64,000 bases of DNA from Plantimonas leprariae (GCF_008802405.1 NZ_VZDO01000001.1:248001-312000), one strand, 5' to 3'. Positions 30,909 through 39,719 are shown, numbered from the stretch's first letter. The notes: generated from the sequence alone by a model not told the origin. Numbers and translations are program-made.

Positions 30909-33293
30909 TTGACGAGAGTGTGGTGTGGTGAAGCCTCGCCTTCGGCGCAGCCGGCCCCGGCGCTCCGGCTGACCTCGGCGATCGTCAGGGGCGGGCGCGC
31001 CCGCGCCTTCTCGCTGCGGCCGGGCGACCGGATGACCGTTCGCAACCTCGAGGGCGGCCAGCCGGCGTGGGTCCGGATCGTCGGCGAAGCCGGCGCGTTG
31101 CGTGGACTCCCCCAAGGCGGCACCGTCCCGGCCGGGGCTTCCGACGCGGCTTTCGAAACGTCGCCGGCGACCGAGGAACTGCTGCGGCAGGCGGGACCCG
31201 CCGTCCAACTGTTCGACGGCGAGGCCGCCGCCGGCGCGGGGATCACGCTGGAGGCGGCGGGCGAACTCGTCTGCGTCGTCGGCGTCCCCGGCGGCATCAT
31301 GGCTCCCGACAGACAGGACACGCCGACGGACCTGCTCGTGGAAGTGCTGCCGGCGGTGGAACGCTCGGGCGAGTTGCCGCCGCCGCTCGCGCCCGACGTC
31401 GTGCTCGAGCTGCGCATCGCCGCGGCGAGCGCGTCCGCCTACGAGGTGAAGGCCGGCCAGTACATCCAGATCATCGACGTCGACGGCCGGCAGTGTTCCG
31501 ACTTCCTGGCCTTCGACGCAGCCGAGCTGCGGGCTGGGCGCGAGTACGACATCGACCCCACCACGACGCGCACCTTGATGGGATCGAGCTTCTCCGGTCC
31601 CGGTCTGCATTCGAAGTACTTCGACACGCGCATGCGCCCGCTCGTCGAGGTCGTTCAGGATACGGTCGGCCGCCACGACACGTTCCTGCTCGCCTGCACG
31701 GCGAAGTACTACGAGGACATGGGCTATCCCGGCCACTCCAACTGTACGGAAAACTTCAACCGTACCCTCGCGCCCTTCGGCGTGACGGCGCGCAAGGGAT
31801 GGCCGGCGATCAACTTCTTCTACAACACCTTCGTCGACGCGCACGATCGCATCTCCATGGACGAGCCCTGGTCGCGGCCCGGCGACTACGTTCTCCTCAG
31901 GGCGCTCACCGACCTCGTCTGCGCGTCGTCGTCGTGCACCGACGACATCGATCCGGCGAACGGCTGGTCGCCGACCGACATCCACGTGCGGGTCTACGAC
32001 GCCGCCTGCCAATTCCCCAACGGGAGCGCCCACCGCATGACACCCGACGCCGAACCCCGCATGAGCCGTCAAACCGGCTTCCATTCGCGCACGTCGGCCC
32101 TGACCCGGAAGTTCGAGGACTATCGCGGCTTCTGGCTGGCGTCCTGCTATTCGGGCAGCGGCCCGATCGAGGAGTATTGGGCGTGCCGCGAGCGGGCGGT
32201 CGTCACCGATCTGTCCGCGTTGCGCAAGTTCGAGATCACCGGACCGGACGCGGAGGACCTGCTGCAACTGGCAGTGCCGCGCAACGTGAAGAAGCTCGCG
32301 GTCGGACAGGTGGTCTACACGCCGCTCTGCTACGACCACGGCGGCATGATCGACGACGGGACGATCTTCCGTCTGGGGACGCACAACTTCCGCTGGATCT
32401 GCGGCGACGAGTTCTCGGGCGTCTGGCTGCGCGAACTCGCCGCCAAGCACGGGATGAAGGTCTTCGTGCGCAACTCCAGCGACCAGTTGCACAATCTCTC
32501 GGTCCAGGGTCCGCGCTCGCGCGCCATCCTGAAGCGCCTCCTCGTGACGCCGCCGCACCAGCCGACGCTGAACGAGCTGAAATGGTTCCGCTTCACGATC
32601 GGGCGCATCGCGGATCGGCCGGTCCTCGTGTCGCGCACCGGCTATACGGGTGAACTGGGCTACGAGATCTTCTGCCATCCGAACGACGGCGAGACCGTCT
32701 GGGACGCGCTGATGGAAGCCGGCGTGCCGGACGGGCTGACCCCGATGGGCCTTCTGGCGCTGGACATGGTCCGGATCGAGGCCGGCCTCGTCTTCGCCGG
32801 ATACGACTTCTCGGACGAGACCGACCCGTTCGAGGCCGGCATCGGCTTCACGGTCCCCAACGACAAGCCCGACCCTTACGTCGGCGCGGCGGCGATCGAG
32901 CGGCGCCGGCAAAGCCCGCATCGCCGCCTGGTGGGGCTCGAGGTCGCCGGCAACGAGCCGATCGGCCACGGCGACTGCATCCATGTCGGCCGCGCGCAGG
33001 TCGGGGTCGTCACGAGCGCCGTCAGGTCGCCGATCCTCGGCAAGACCATCGCGCTCGCCCGGCTCGACGTTTCGGTCGCCGAACCCGGCACGCCGGTGGA
33101 GATCGGCAAGCTCGACGGCCATCAGAAACGCATACCCGCGATGGTCGTCGCGTTCCCGCATTTCGATCCCCGGAAGACGCGGGTCCGGGCTGATCCGCCG
33201 GTGGACGAGGCGCCGGAACGCATCGCCGCCTCGGGGCAGGCAGGTTCCGTCGTGGCGGATGACCCTCGCGGCAGCGTAAACCGCTCTCGCTAG
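30909..33293 (+). CDS. tdm: Trimethylamine N-oxide demethylase (TMAO aldolase), DUF1989-GcvT fusion
   Basis: A 794-residue two-part enzyme. Residues about 15-390 are a DUF1989 domain, including EVKAGQYIQIIDVDGRQCSDFLAFD and GHSNCTENFNRTLAPFG; cysteines at 263, 279 and 343 fit the zinc site I recall for the Tdm family. Residues about 400-790 are a GcvT-type domain ([40 protein letters not shown]). The first domain splits TMAO into dimethylamine and formaldehyde; the second is thought to receive formaldehyde onto THF. The start is a TTG at 30909 with GGGAGG 7 bases upstream; no better ATG lies near the expected N-terminus. It is the last gene of the operon. Confidence 0.94.
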   Translation: MTRVWCGEASPSAQPAPALRLTSAIVRGGRARAFSLRPGDRMTVRNLEGGQPAWVRIVGEAGALRGLPQGGTVPAGASDAAFETSPATEELLRQAGPAVQLFDGEAAAGAGITLEAAGELVCVVGVPGGIMAPDRQDTPTDLLVEVLPAVERSGELPPPLAPDVVLELRIAAASASAYEVKAGQYIQIIDVDGRQCSDFLAFDAAELRAGREYDIDPTTTRTLMGSSFSGPGLHSKYFDTRMRPLVEVVQDTVGRHDTFLLACTAKYYEDMGYPGHSNCTENFNRTLAPFGVTARKGWPAINFFYNTFVDAHDRISMDEPWSRPGDYVLLRALTDLVCASSSCTDDIDPANGWSPTDIHVRVYDAACQFPNGSAHRMTPDAEPRMSRQTGFHSRTSALTRKFEDYRGFWLASCYSGSGPIEEYWACRERAVVTDLSALRKFEITGPDAEDLLQLAVPRNVKKLAVGQVVYTPLCYDHGGMIDDGTIFRLGTHNFRWICGDEFSGVWLRELAAKHGMKVFVRNSSDQLHNLSVQGPRSRAILKRLLVTPPHQPTLNELKWFRFTIGRIADRPVLVSRTGYTGELGYEIFCHPNDGETVWDALMEAGVPDGLTPMGLLALDMVRIEAGLVFAGYDFSDETDPFEAGIGFTVPNDKPDPYVGAAAIERRRQSPHRRLVGLEVAGNEPIGHGDCIHVGRAQVGVVTSAVRSPILGKTIALARLDVSVAEPGTPVEIGKLDGHQKRIPAMVVAFPHFDPRKTRVRADPPVDEAPERIAASGQAGSVVADDPRGSVNRSR

Positions 33294-33443
33294 AGAAATC
33301 GTGGTCGGCATCGGCCGTACAACGGACAGAAGTGCCTGTCGCGTCGATGAACCTCCCAAGTCGGATGCCGGTGCGTCGACGAGCAACCGATGATCTCGGC
33401 GATCAACCCAAGCATGTCCACTATGCTGGACGCGCCGACCGAC

Positions 33444-33474
33444 AAAAAGGCCCGCTGCGGCGAACCGAGCGGGC
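33444..33474 (-). terminator. Intrinsic terminator, minus strand
   Basis: On the minus strand GCCCGCT (33468-33474) pairs with AGCGGGC (33450-33456). The stem continues inwards as CGG-TTCG-CCG with a UUCG tetraloop and a single bulged base, giving about ten base pairs, and TTTTT (33444-33448) follows after one base. This is a textbook Rho-independent terminator. On the plus strand no T-tract follows, so it is directional. Confidence 0.7.
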
Positions 33475-33545
33475 TGAGGCTTCTTGGAGAAGTGCACTCT
33501 CATGCACCGACGCCCTTCTCACACGCGCAGATGGTGTGAAACTGG
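33444..33545 (-). ncRNA. Candidate structured small RNA with its own terminator
   Basis: On the minus strand this 100-base stretch has three stem-loops in a row: TCACAC/GTGTGA arms (33519-33524 with 33534-33539), GTGCA-N6-TGCAC (33492-33507), and a terminator hairpin with T5. A small TTCT-TGG-AGAA repeat (33481-33491) lies between the second and third. No protein gene precedes the terminator on this strand, so it either ends a small RNA or blocks antisense transcription towards tdm. The 5' end and promoter are uncertain; TATGAC upstream near 33575 is a weak -10. I do not recognise a known RNA family. Confidence 0.35.
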
Positions 33546-33720
33546 AAGAAACGGTTTCCGCACAGTCACTTAGGTCATATCGGGTCGAATGACGCTCAGC
33601 CTGCATTCCGCAGCCGTACCCTCGCCTCGCCGCTGAAAGGCCCGTTTCTCGCCGCTGGACGACGGCATCGTCCTGTGGTGTCTTCTCGGCCATGTGCGAG
33701 CGAAAGGACGGCGACGACGG

Positions 33721-34437
33721 ATGAGGATCTGTCGTTCGAGGCTGTTGTGGTCGTTGCCCATCCTCGCCACCGGCATCGTCGCTGGAGCCTATGCGCAGCC
33801 TGCAACCGAGCGCCTACGGGTCGATGTCACGACCAGGCCCTGGACCGCCGTCGGGCAGGTGAACAACGGCTCGTATGGCCGCTGCACAGGCGTTCTCGTT
33901 GCCCCGCAGGCAGCGATCACCGCCGCGCACTGCCTGTTCAACAAGTCGACCGGCCGCTTCGTGCAGCCGGCCTCGGTCCACTTCGTGCTCGGTTACGACC
34001 GGGGGACATACGCATTCCAGTCGACCGTTCGCGCCGTGCGGATGGCCAAGGACTACGAGCCAACCGGACAGACCGCATCGGCCGCCAACGACTGGGCATG
34101 GCTCGAGCTCGCCGATCCGGCGCCCGCCCGGTTCGCGCCGGTCTCGATCGCGACATCGGATCTGAAGCGTGGCGATGTTGTCGCGTCGGCCGGCTACGGG
34201 CGCGACCGCGCCTACGCCCTGACGGCGGTGGCATCGTGCCGCTATCTGGCGACCACGGCCGCCGGACTGCTCATGACGGAATGTCCCATCACCTTCGGCT
34301 ACTCGGGCGGGCCGTTGCTGGATGGCGAAGGACGGCTGGTCGGCATTCAGGTGGCCGGCGGCAGGCTGGGCGGCAAGGACGTCGCCTTGGCTGTTCCTCC
34401 GTCGGCCTGGATTGAAGCGGAAGACGGGCGGCAATAA
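33721..34437 (+). CDS. Secreted trypsin-like serine protease
   Basis: A 238-residue protein with a signal peptide (RSRLLWSLPILATGIVAGAYAQP, cleavage after the AYA-Q region). The chymotrypsin-fold core has the histidine in AAITAAHCL, the aspartate in AANDWAWLEL and the serine in ITFGYSGGPLLDGEG. The serine motif is GYSGGP where GDSGGP is usual. RCTGVLVAP and VGIQVAGG surround the triad as expected for S1 peptidases of bacterial type. ATG 33721 gives a proper signal sequence. It stands alone on the plus strand. The substrate is unknown. Confidence 0.82.
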   Translation: MRICRSRLLWSLPILATGIVAGAYAQPATERLRVDVTTRPWTAVGQVNNGSYGRCTGVLVAPQAAITAAHCLFNKSTGRFVQPASVHFVLGYDRGTYAFQSTVRAVRMAKDYEPTGQTASAANDWAWLELADPAPARFAPVSIATSDLKRGDVVASAGYGRDRAYALTAVASCRYLATTAAGLLMTECPITFGYSGGPLLDGEGRLVGIQVAGGRLGGKDVALAVPPSAWIEAEDGRQ

Positions 34438-34715
34438 TGCCGGTTCGTCGTCTCGGTCTCCACGCCGACGAGATCGACATGCCCGATCGCCTCGACAACG
34501 GCCGAGCGTCGCCCGCGGCCATCTGTGCCGGCTTCTTGACCGAACACTTCAGTGGAGCGGCGTGGCGTTCGCCGAATGGCCGTCGCCATCCGAGGGCGAT
34601 GTCGATTTAGTTCGCCGTTAAGCGCTTCTTCGCATCCGATAAGACTTCCTGCTGTCTTTTCATCGGGCATTAGAGGGCACCGAGTTGAATAACCGGATCA
34701 AGGTCCGGAACAGCC

Positions 34716-36188
34716 ATGCGCACCTCGTCCATCCTGCTCGCTTCCTTCGTCAGCCTGCTCGCCGTCGACGCGGCTTCCGCGCGGGATTGGCTCGTGGAGC
34801 GGGTCAGCGGCACGGTCTGGGCGATCGATGCCAAGGGACGCACCAAGATCGAGCCGCAGATGAGGATCCCGGAGGGGCGCACGATCCAGACCGCGGCGGG
34901 CGGCCGGGTTCGCCTGACCAGCGAGAACAACGTCATGACGCTGGCGCCGAACAGCGTCGTATCCGTGGTGCCGAAAGGCTTCTTCTCCTCGAAGACGCAG
35001 GTGCTCGAGCAGTACGGTAGCGTCGAGTTCGACGTCGAGAAACGGGATCGCCCGCACTTTTCCGTCGACACGCCGTTCATGGCGGCCGTCGTGAAGGGCA
35101 CCAGATTCACGATCGATGTGTCGAAGAAGGATACGAAGATCGGCGTTTCTCGCGGTCTCGTGCAGGTCAGCGATCTTCGCACCGGCGAAACGGCCGGCAT
35201 CGGCGTTGGACAGCGCGCTTCGGTGTCGCAGAAGGGTCGTGGCCTCTCGACGGCCGGCCCGAAGGCGCCGGCGGTCTCCTCCGGTAAACCCTCTCGCCCC
35301 TCCGTCGCGCCGCTCGGCCAGGAGTTGAAAACCTTCAGCAACCAGATGGCGGCGGCCTCGGACGCTACTGTGAGGGCGAACGCTGCCGCAGCGAAGGCCT
35401 CGGATCAATTCGGTTACGCCGCAAACGCGGCAACAGCTTCGCCCAGCGATACCAACGACAGCGACACGACGGGGGTCGGTGGCCGCAGCGGCACGGGTAG
35501 CGTGGGGGCTAGCAGCAGCGCTTCGAGCAGCAACAGCGGTTTCGGCGGAGGCGGATCCAACAGCCATTCGGGCGACAGCCATAGAGCCGATCCCGGCGGT
35601 CATGGCTACACGGGCGGCAACACGACCCGCGGCAATACGAGCGGGAGTGCTGGAAACGGCGGAACCGTATCGAGCGGCGGCGGCAACGACGCCGGACCCG
35701 GTCGGGGTCCGACAGGCCCTGGCAAAGGCACCGGCATCGGCAATGGTCCTACCGGACCGGGTGAGGAATCCGGCGGTCCCGGGAAGGACCCGTCCGGTCA
35801 TGGACCAGCCGATCATGCAGGCGACGGGCCGAAAGGCCCGGGCGGCAAAGGACCCGGTGGCGGAAAGGGTCCTGACGGCGGGAAAGGGCCTGATGGCAAG
35901 GGTCCGAACGGGCCTGGCAACGACGGACCAAAAGGTCCCGGGGGCAAGGGCCCCGGTGGCGACGGCCCGAAGGGTCCGGACGGCGACGCCGGCGGCAAGA
36001 GCCCTGCAGGTCCGAGCGGACCGGGCAGCGAAGGCCCTGCGGGCTCAGGCGCAGGAGGACCGAAGGGCCCGGGCGCGGATGGGCCGAAGGGTCCAGGCAA
36101 GTCAGGCAACGGCAAGGGAAACAACGGCAACGGCAAGGGCAACGGCGGTCCGAACGGCAGCAAAGCGGGCGGAAACGACAAGAAGTAA
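34716..36188 (+). CDS. Secreted FecR-domain protein with a Gly/Pro/Lys-rich collagen-like tail
   Basis: A 490-residue protein. A signal peptide (SILLASFVSLLAVDAASA) is followed by a FecR-type beta domain at about residues 25-150 (VSGTVWAIDAKGRTKIEPQMRIPEGRTIQTAAGGRVRLTSENNVMTL, FDVEKRDRPHFSVDTPFMAAVVKGTRF). Residues about 240-490 are low complexity: first Ser/Gly-rich, then dense GPKGPGGKGP- and GPDGKGPNGPG-like units. The glycines are not in strict every-third phase for long, so a true collagen helix is doubtful. FecR domains are periplasmic. It lies 6 bases upstream of the CHASE2-GGDEF-EAL gene, suggesting it is a periplasmic partner of that sensor. Confidence 0.85.
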   Translation: MRTSSILLASFVSLLAVDAASARDWLVERVSGTVWAIDAKGRTKIEPQMRIPEGRTIQTAAGGRVRLTSENNVMTLAPNSVVSVVPKGFFSSKTQVLEQYGSVEFDVEKRDRPHFSVDTPFMAAVVKGTRFTIDVSKKDTKIGVSRGLVQVSDLRTGETAGIGVGQRASVSQKGRGLSTAGPKAPAVSSGKPSRPSVAPLGQELKTFSNQMAAASDATVRANAAAAKASDQFGYAANAATASPSDTNDSDTTGVGGRSGTGSVGASSSASSSNSGFGGGGSNSHSGDSHRADPGGHGYTGGNTTRGNTSGSAGNGGTVSSGGGNDAGPGRGPTGPGKGTGIGNGPTGPGEESGGPGKDPSGHGPADHAGDGPKGPGGKGPGGGKGPDGGKGPDGKGPNGPGNDGPKGPGGKGPGGDGPKGPDGDAGGKSPAGPSGPGSEGPAGSGAGGPKGPGADGPKGPGKSGNGKGNNGNGKGNGGPNGSKAGGNDKK

Positions 36189-36194
36189 GCTCGT

Positions 36195-39035
36195 ATGGCG
36201 AAGACCTCGGGGCGAAGCTTCGGAGTATCGTCGGCCTTGCGGCGGGCGCTCGCGACGCTGCGGGTACCACTCCGATTGACGCGCGCCTTCCGTCGTTCGT
36301 GGCCGCTCCTGGTCCTCGGCTTTCTGCTGCCTCTCGCCGGCATGGCCGGACTGACGCCCGCACTCGACCGACAGCTTGCCGAATGGCGATTGCTTCTGCA
36401 TCAACGACAGCCGACCGGACGGATCGTGCTCGTCGACATCGACGCGCGCAGCCTTGCCGAGATCGGCGTCTGGCCGTGGCCGCGCCGGCTCTACGGCGAT
36501 CTGCTGCACGCGGCCGCCGATGCCGGCGCGGCGCGCGTCGCCTTCGACATCGACTTCAGCGCCCGCTCCAATCCTGCGGACGACGAAGCGTTCGCGTCGG
36601 CGCTTTCGACGACGGGCATCGAGACGTTCCTCGCCGCCATCGCGCAGGCCGACACTTCGGAAAACGACCGCACCCGCGTATCGCTGCCGATCGGCACGCT
36701 TCTTCGGTCCTCATGGCCGGCCGCCGTCAACGTGCCACTCGATAGCGACGGCCGTGTGCGCCGTCTGCCGGGCAACCTCGCCGCCGAGGGCGAAGCGCTT
36801 GCCGCGCTGCCGTCACTCCTCGCCGATCGCATGGCCACGACTGGATACGAGGGCATCGACTTCTCGATCGCAGCCGGGCGCATCCCGCATGTCTCGTTCA
36901 TCGACCTGCTGCGAGGTCGGATCGCGCCCGAAGCGATCGCGGGGAAAACGCTGATCGTCGGCGCGAGCGCGATCGAGTTGCGCGATCTCTTTCCGGTGCC
37001 CATCCAAGGGACAGTCTCAGGTGCGTCCGTGCTGGCGCTAGCCGCCGAAACGCTTCTGCAGGAACGCGAGCTGCGCTTCGTTACCCTGCCTCTATGGCTC
37101 GTCGCCTTCGCCGGGTTCGCCGGCTGGCTGGTGGTTCGCCGCTTGAGTCCTCGTCATGCCGTGGCCGCAGCGGCGTCGCTGGCGCTCGGGATCGAACTGG
37201 CAGCCGTCGTTCTGCAGATACGCCGGGCTATCGCTGTCGAGACGGCGAGCCTTCATGTCCTGCTCATGCTTCTGACGGCCGCAGCCTTGCTGCGAGCGTT
37301 CGATCTGCGCCGCGTGCTCCTCTGGCTGGCCGAAGCGCGCAGTCACAATGACCAGACCGTCCTCGAGCGCGTGGTCGAGGACGGCTTCGACGGGGTGATC
37401 ATCTTCGACGAGACCCTGCACGTGACGCGCGCGAACAGCGAAGCGCGGATCATCCTCAGTTCTGTGGTCCCCGCGGCCCTTCGGCATGTCGACGATCTGC
37501 CCCGGGGGATCGCGGCGGACGTTCGCGCCGCGGTGGCGGCCTTTCGCGATGATGGCGCGACGAACAGGACGATGTGTTCCATCGGCCTCGAAACCCCCGG
37601 TCGCATCCTCGAATATACGGTCGCGCCGTTCCTTATGACGGCGCTGGACGGCGACCGAGCCGTTGGCGCAGGTGAGCTCGTCTTCGTCTGCCTGACGTTG
37701 CGCGACGTCACGGAGCGCGAACGGGCGAACGAACGCGTGCGCTTCCTCGCATTGCACGACGGCCTGACCGGGGCCGGCAATCGACATTCGCTGGAGCAGA
37801 AGTTCGACGAGCTCGTCGGCATCGATACGGTCCCGGGGAGCGCGCTGCTGGCGTTCGATCTCGACCGTTTCAAGACGGTCAACGACGCGCTCGGGCACGG
37901 CATCGGCGACAAGGTCTTGGTGGAAGTCGCGGTGCGGGCGCGCTCCGTCCTCGGCGATTCCGGGCATCTCGCGCGTCTCGGCGGCGACGAGTACGCGATG
38001 CTGCTTCCCGCTACCGGCTTGGAGGACGCACGACAGGTGGGCACGAAGCTCGTCGAGGCGATCGAGCGGCCTTTTTTCGTCGGAGGACACCGCGTCAGCG
38101 TCGGGACGAGCGTCGGCATCGCCTGGTGGGAACCGTGCGCGGAAACCGCCCCGTCGGCGATGCGCCGTTCCGACGTCGCCCTCTATAGGGCCAAGCGCTC
38201 GCCGACACGGAAGGTCGTCGTCTTCGAACCGTCGATGGACGCCGACCGCATGGCGCGTCTGGAAATGGAGCGCGATCTCCTGCGGGCCTTCGACGCGGGC
38301 GAGTTCCGCCTCGCCTACCAGCCGCAGGTCCGGCTTCGCAGCGGGGAAGCTGTCGGCGCGGAAGCGCTGCTGCGTTGGCTCCACCCGGAGAAAGGCTTCG
38401 TCTCGCCGGCCGTCTTCATACCAGTCGCGGAGGAGATGGGCCTTATCCATCGGCTCGGCGCCTTCGCCATGGAGGCGGCATGCCGCGAGGCCGCCGGCTG
38501 GCCCGGCGGGCTGAAGGTCGCCGTGAACGTTTCCGCCTTGCAGATCTCGGCCGGCGATCTCGTGCAGACGGTCGAAAACGCGCTCGGCGCCTCGTCGCTG
38601 CCGCCCGAGCGCCTGGAGCTCGAAATCACCGAATCAGCCTTCGTCGACGACAGCGCCGGCCTGAACGAGACGTTCGAAGCGCTGCGCCAGATGGGCATCC
38701 GCTTCGCGCTCGACGACTTCGGCACGGGCTATTCGTCGCTCGGCTACCTGCATCGGTTCCCGATCTCGAAGATCAAGATCGACCGCAGCTTCGTGACCGG
38801 CGTTCCGCGGGTCGGCTCGTCCATGGCCGTGCTGCGCTCGGTGATGGCGCTGGCGGAGGGCCTCGCCATTCGCACCATCGCGGAGGGCATCGAGACCCGG
38901 GAGGAGGCGGAGACCCTGCGGATCCTCGGCTGCGACGATGGGCAAGGCTACTTGTTCGCTAAACCTCTTCCCGCCGACGACTTCGTAAGCTGGCTCCGAG
39001 CCGGAGACACCGAAACGCGAGCTGCAAGCGCTTAG
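36195..39035 (+). CDS. CHASE2-PAS-GGDEF-EAL cyclic-di-GMP turnover protein
   Basis: A 946-residue sensor. After an N-terminal helix (about residues 33-53) comes a periplasmic CHASE2 domain (IVLVDIDARSLAEIGVWPWPRRLYGDLLHAAADAGA, AFDIDFS), then three closely spaced membrane helices at about residues 295-385. A PAS-like region (VLERVVEDGFDGVIIFDETLHVTRANSEA) precedes GGDEF (RLGGDEYAML, about residue 597) and EAL (GAEALLRWLHPEKG, about residue 722; DDFGTGYSSLGYL). The GGDEY variant of the active site may lower cyclase activity, while the EAL motifs look complete. It probably acts mainly as a c-di-GMP phosphodiesterase responding to a periplasmic cue. It is coupled to the FecR-domain gene. Confidence 0.92.
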   Translation: MAKTSGRSFGVSSALRRALATLRVPLRLTRAFRRSWPLLVLGFLLPLAGMAGLTPALDRQLAEWRLLLHQRQPTGRIVLVDIDARSLAEIGVWPWPRRLYGDLLHAAADAGAARVAFDIDFSARSNPADDEAFASALSTTGIETFLAAIAQADTSENDRTRVSLPIGTLLRSSWPAAVNVPLDSDGRVRRLPGNLAAEGEALAALPSLLADRMATTGYEGIDFSIAAGRIPHVSFIDLLRGRIAPEAIAGKTLIVGASAIELRDLFPVPIQGTVSGASVLALAAETLLQERELRFVTLPLWLVAFAGFAGWLVVRRLSPRHAVAAAASLALGIELAAVVLQIRRAIAVETASLHVLLMLLTAAALLRAFDLRRVLLWLAEARSHNDQTVLERVVEDGFDGVIIFDETLHVTRANSEARIILSSVVPAALRHVDDLPRGIAADVRAAVAAFRDDGATNRTMCSIGLETPGRILEYTVAPFLMTALDGDRAVGAGELVFVCLTLRDVTERERANERVRFLALHDGLTGAGNRHSLEQKFDELVGIDTVPGSALLAFDLDRFKTVNDALGHGIGDKVLVEVAVRARSVLGDSGHLARLGGDEYAMLLPATGLEDARQVGTKLVEAIERPFFVGGHRVSVGTSVGIAWWEPCAETAPSAMRRSDVALYRAKRSPTRKVVVFEPSMDADRMARLEMERDLLRAFDAGEFRLAYQPQVRLRSGEAVGAEALLRWLHPEKGFVSPAVFIPVAEEMGLIHRLGAFAMEAACREAAGWPGGLKVAVNVSALQISAGDLVQTVENALGASSLPPERLELEITESAFVDDSAGLNETFEALRQMGIRFALDDFGTGYSSLGYLHRFPISKIKIDRSFVTGVPRVGSSMAVLRSVMALAEGLAIRTIAEGIETREEAETLRILGCDDGQGYLFAKPLPADDFVSWLRAGDTETRAASA

Positions 39036-39107
39036 CGGGAACGGCGAACTCGGCGCCGACGAGCGCCTGATCGCTCCGGCGCCCGGCAAGTTGGACGCCG
39101 TTCCCGC
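39035..39107. repeat. Long inverted repeat between convergent genes
   Basis: GCGGGAACGGCG (39035-39046) and its exact complement CGCCGTTCCCGC (39096-39107) are 49 bases apart, and a third related copy GCCGTTCCCGCT lies at 39132-39143 inside the end of the receiver gene. The region separates the converging CHASE2 and receiver genes. It could fold into a large stem-loop acting as a two-way terminator, but there is no T-tract. Confidence 0.4.
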
Positions 39108-39128
39108 CAGGCGCCTGCGCCGGCTGCG

Positions 39129-39536
39129 CTAGCCGTTCCCGCTCTGCTCGCCGTTTGCATCGGCCTTCGGCTCGAACAGCAGGCGCACGACGTTGTCGGG
39201 GTCGGCGGGCTTCCTGTACACTGGCACGTCGTCGAGGTCGCCCGGCACGTACCAGTCCTCGTAGCCGGTGACGAACACGACGCGCGCACCCTTCTCGCGC
39301 AGCGCCTTGGCGAGGGGGAACGAGGTCTCCTCGCCCAGCCGGATGTCGAGGATCGCGGCGTCGACATGGGTCCCTGCGAGGATCGCCATCGCGCCCGCCA
39401 CGTCCGGCACGGGACCCAGCACCGCGCCGCCGGCCCGACGCACCGCCTCCACCGTCTCCTTCGCCAGGAAGTACTCGTCCTCGACGACGAGCACGGCCTT
39501 GCCGGCCAGATCGCCGAAGTCCCGCTCGATCATCAT
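39129..39536 (-). CDS. Stand-alone response regulator receiver protein
   Basis: A 135-residue CheY-like protein: acidic pair and strand VLVVEDEYFLA, phosphoacceptor aspartate in AAILDIRLGEE, threonine in VVFVTGYEDW, and lysine in VYRKPADPDNV. There is no output domain. Such single-domain receivers commonly pair with HWE/HisKA_2 kinases in alphaproteobacteria, and one is encoded divergently next door (39720). The ATG at 39536 or the adjacent one at 39533 can serve. Confidence 0.9.
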   Translation of the reverse strand: MMIERDFGDLAGKAVLVVEDEYFLAKETVEAVRRAGGAVLGPVPDVAGAMAILAGTHVDAAILDIRLGEETSFPLAKALREKGARVVFVTGYEDWYVPGDLDDVPVYRKPADPDNVVRLLFEPKADANGEQSGNG

Positions 39537-39719
39537 ACGCTTCGAAGCCCGGAACCGATGCCCTATCGCCTAATACGCATCCGGTTTCTCGAAAGATTGC
39601 TCCCGGGTTCAGCAAATAAGCTTGGCCAGCAACGCGAATGCATGGCTTCCGACGCCGCCGTAGACGACCCTCGCGTTGTCCGATACCGATGGCCGCACAA
39701 CATGTTGGAGGCGACGGCG

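Larger units (their letters stand above)
33294..33720. other. 427-base region between tdm and the protease gene
   Basis: No protein gene is convincing on either strand. The notable content is three successive stem-loops followed by a T-tract on the minus strand (33444-33545), annotated separately. The first 150 bases after tdm hold no hairpin with a plus-strand T-tract, so tdm transcription may end by another mechanism. Confidence 0.5.

Noticed and set aside
34437-34610. 57-codon frame starting at an ATG that overlaps the protease stop (TAATG)
   Set aside because: The translation is polar and Arg/Ala-rich without motifs, and there is no ribosome-binding site beyond coupling. Not enough to call a gene.
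35820-36188. True collagen domain in the FecR-protein tail
   Set aside because: Glycine does not stay at every third position for long; the phase shifts repeatedly. Described only as collagen-like low complexity.
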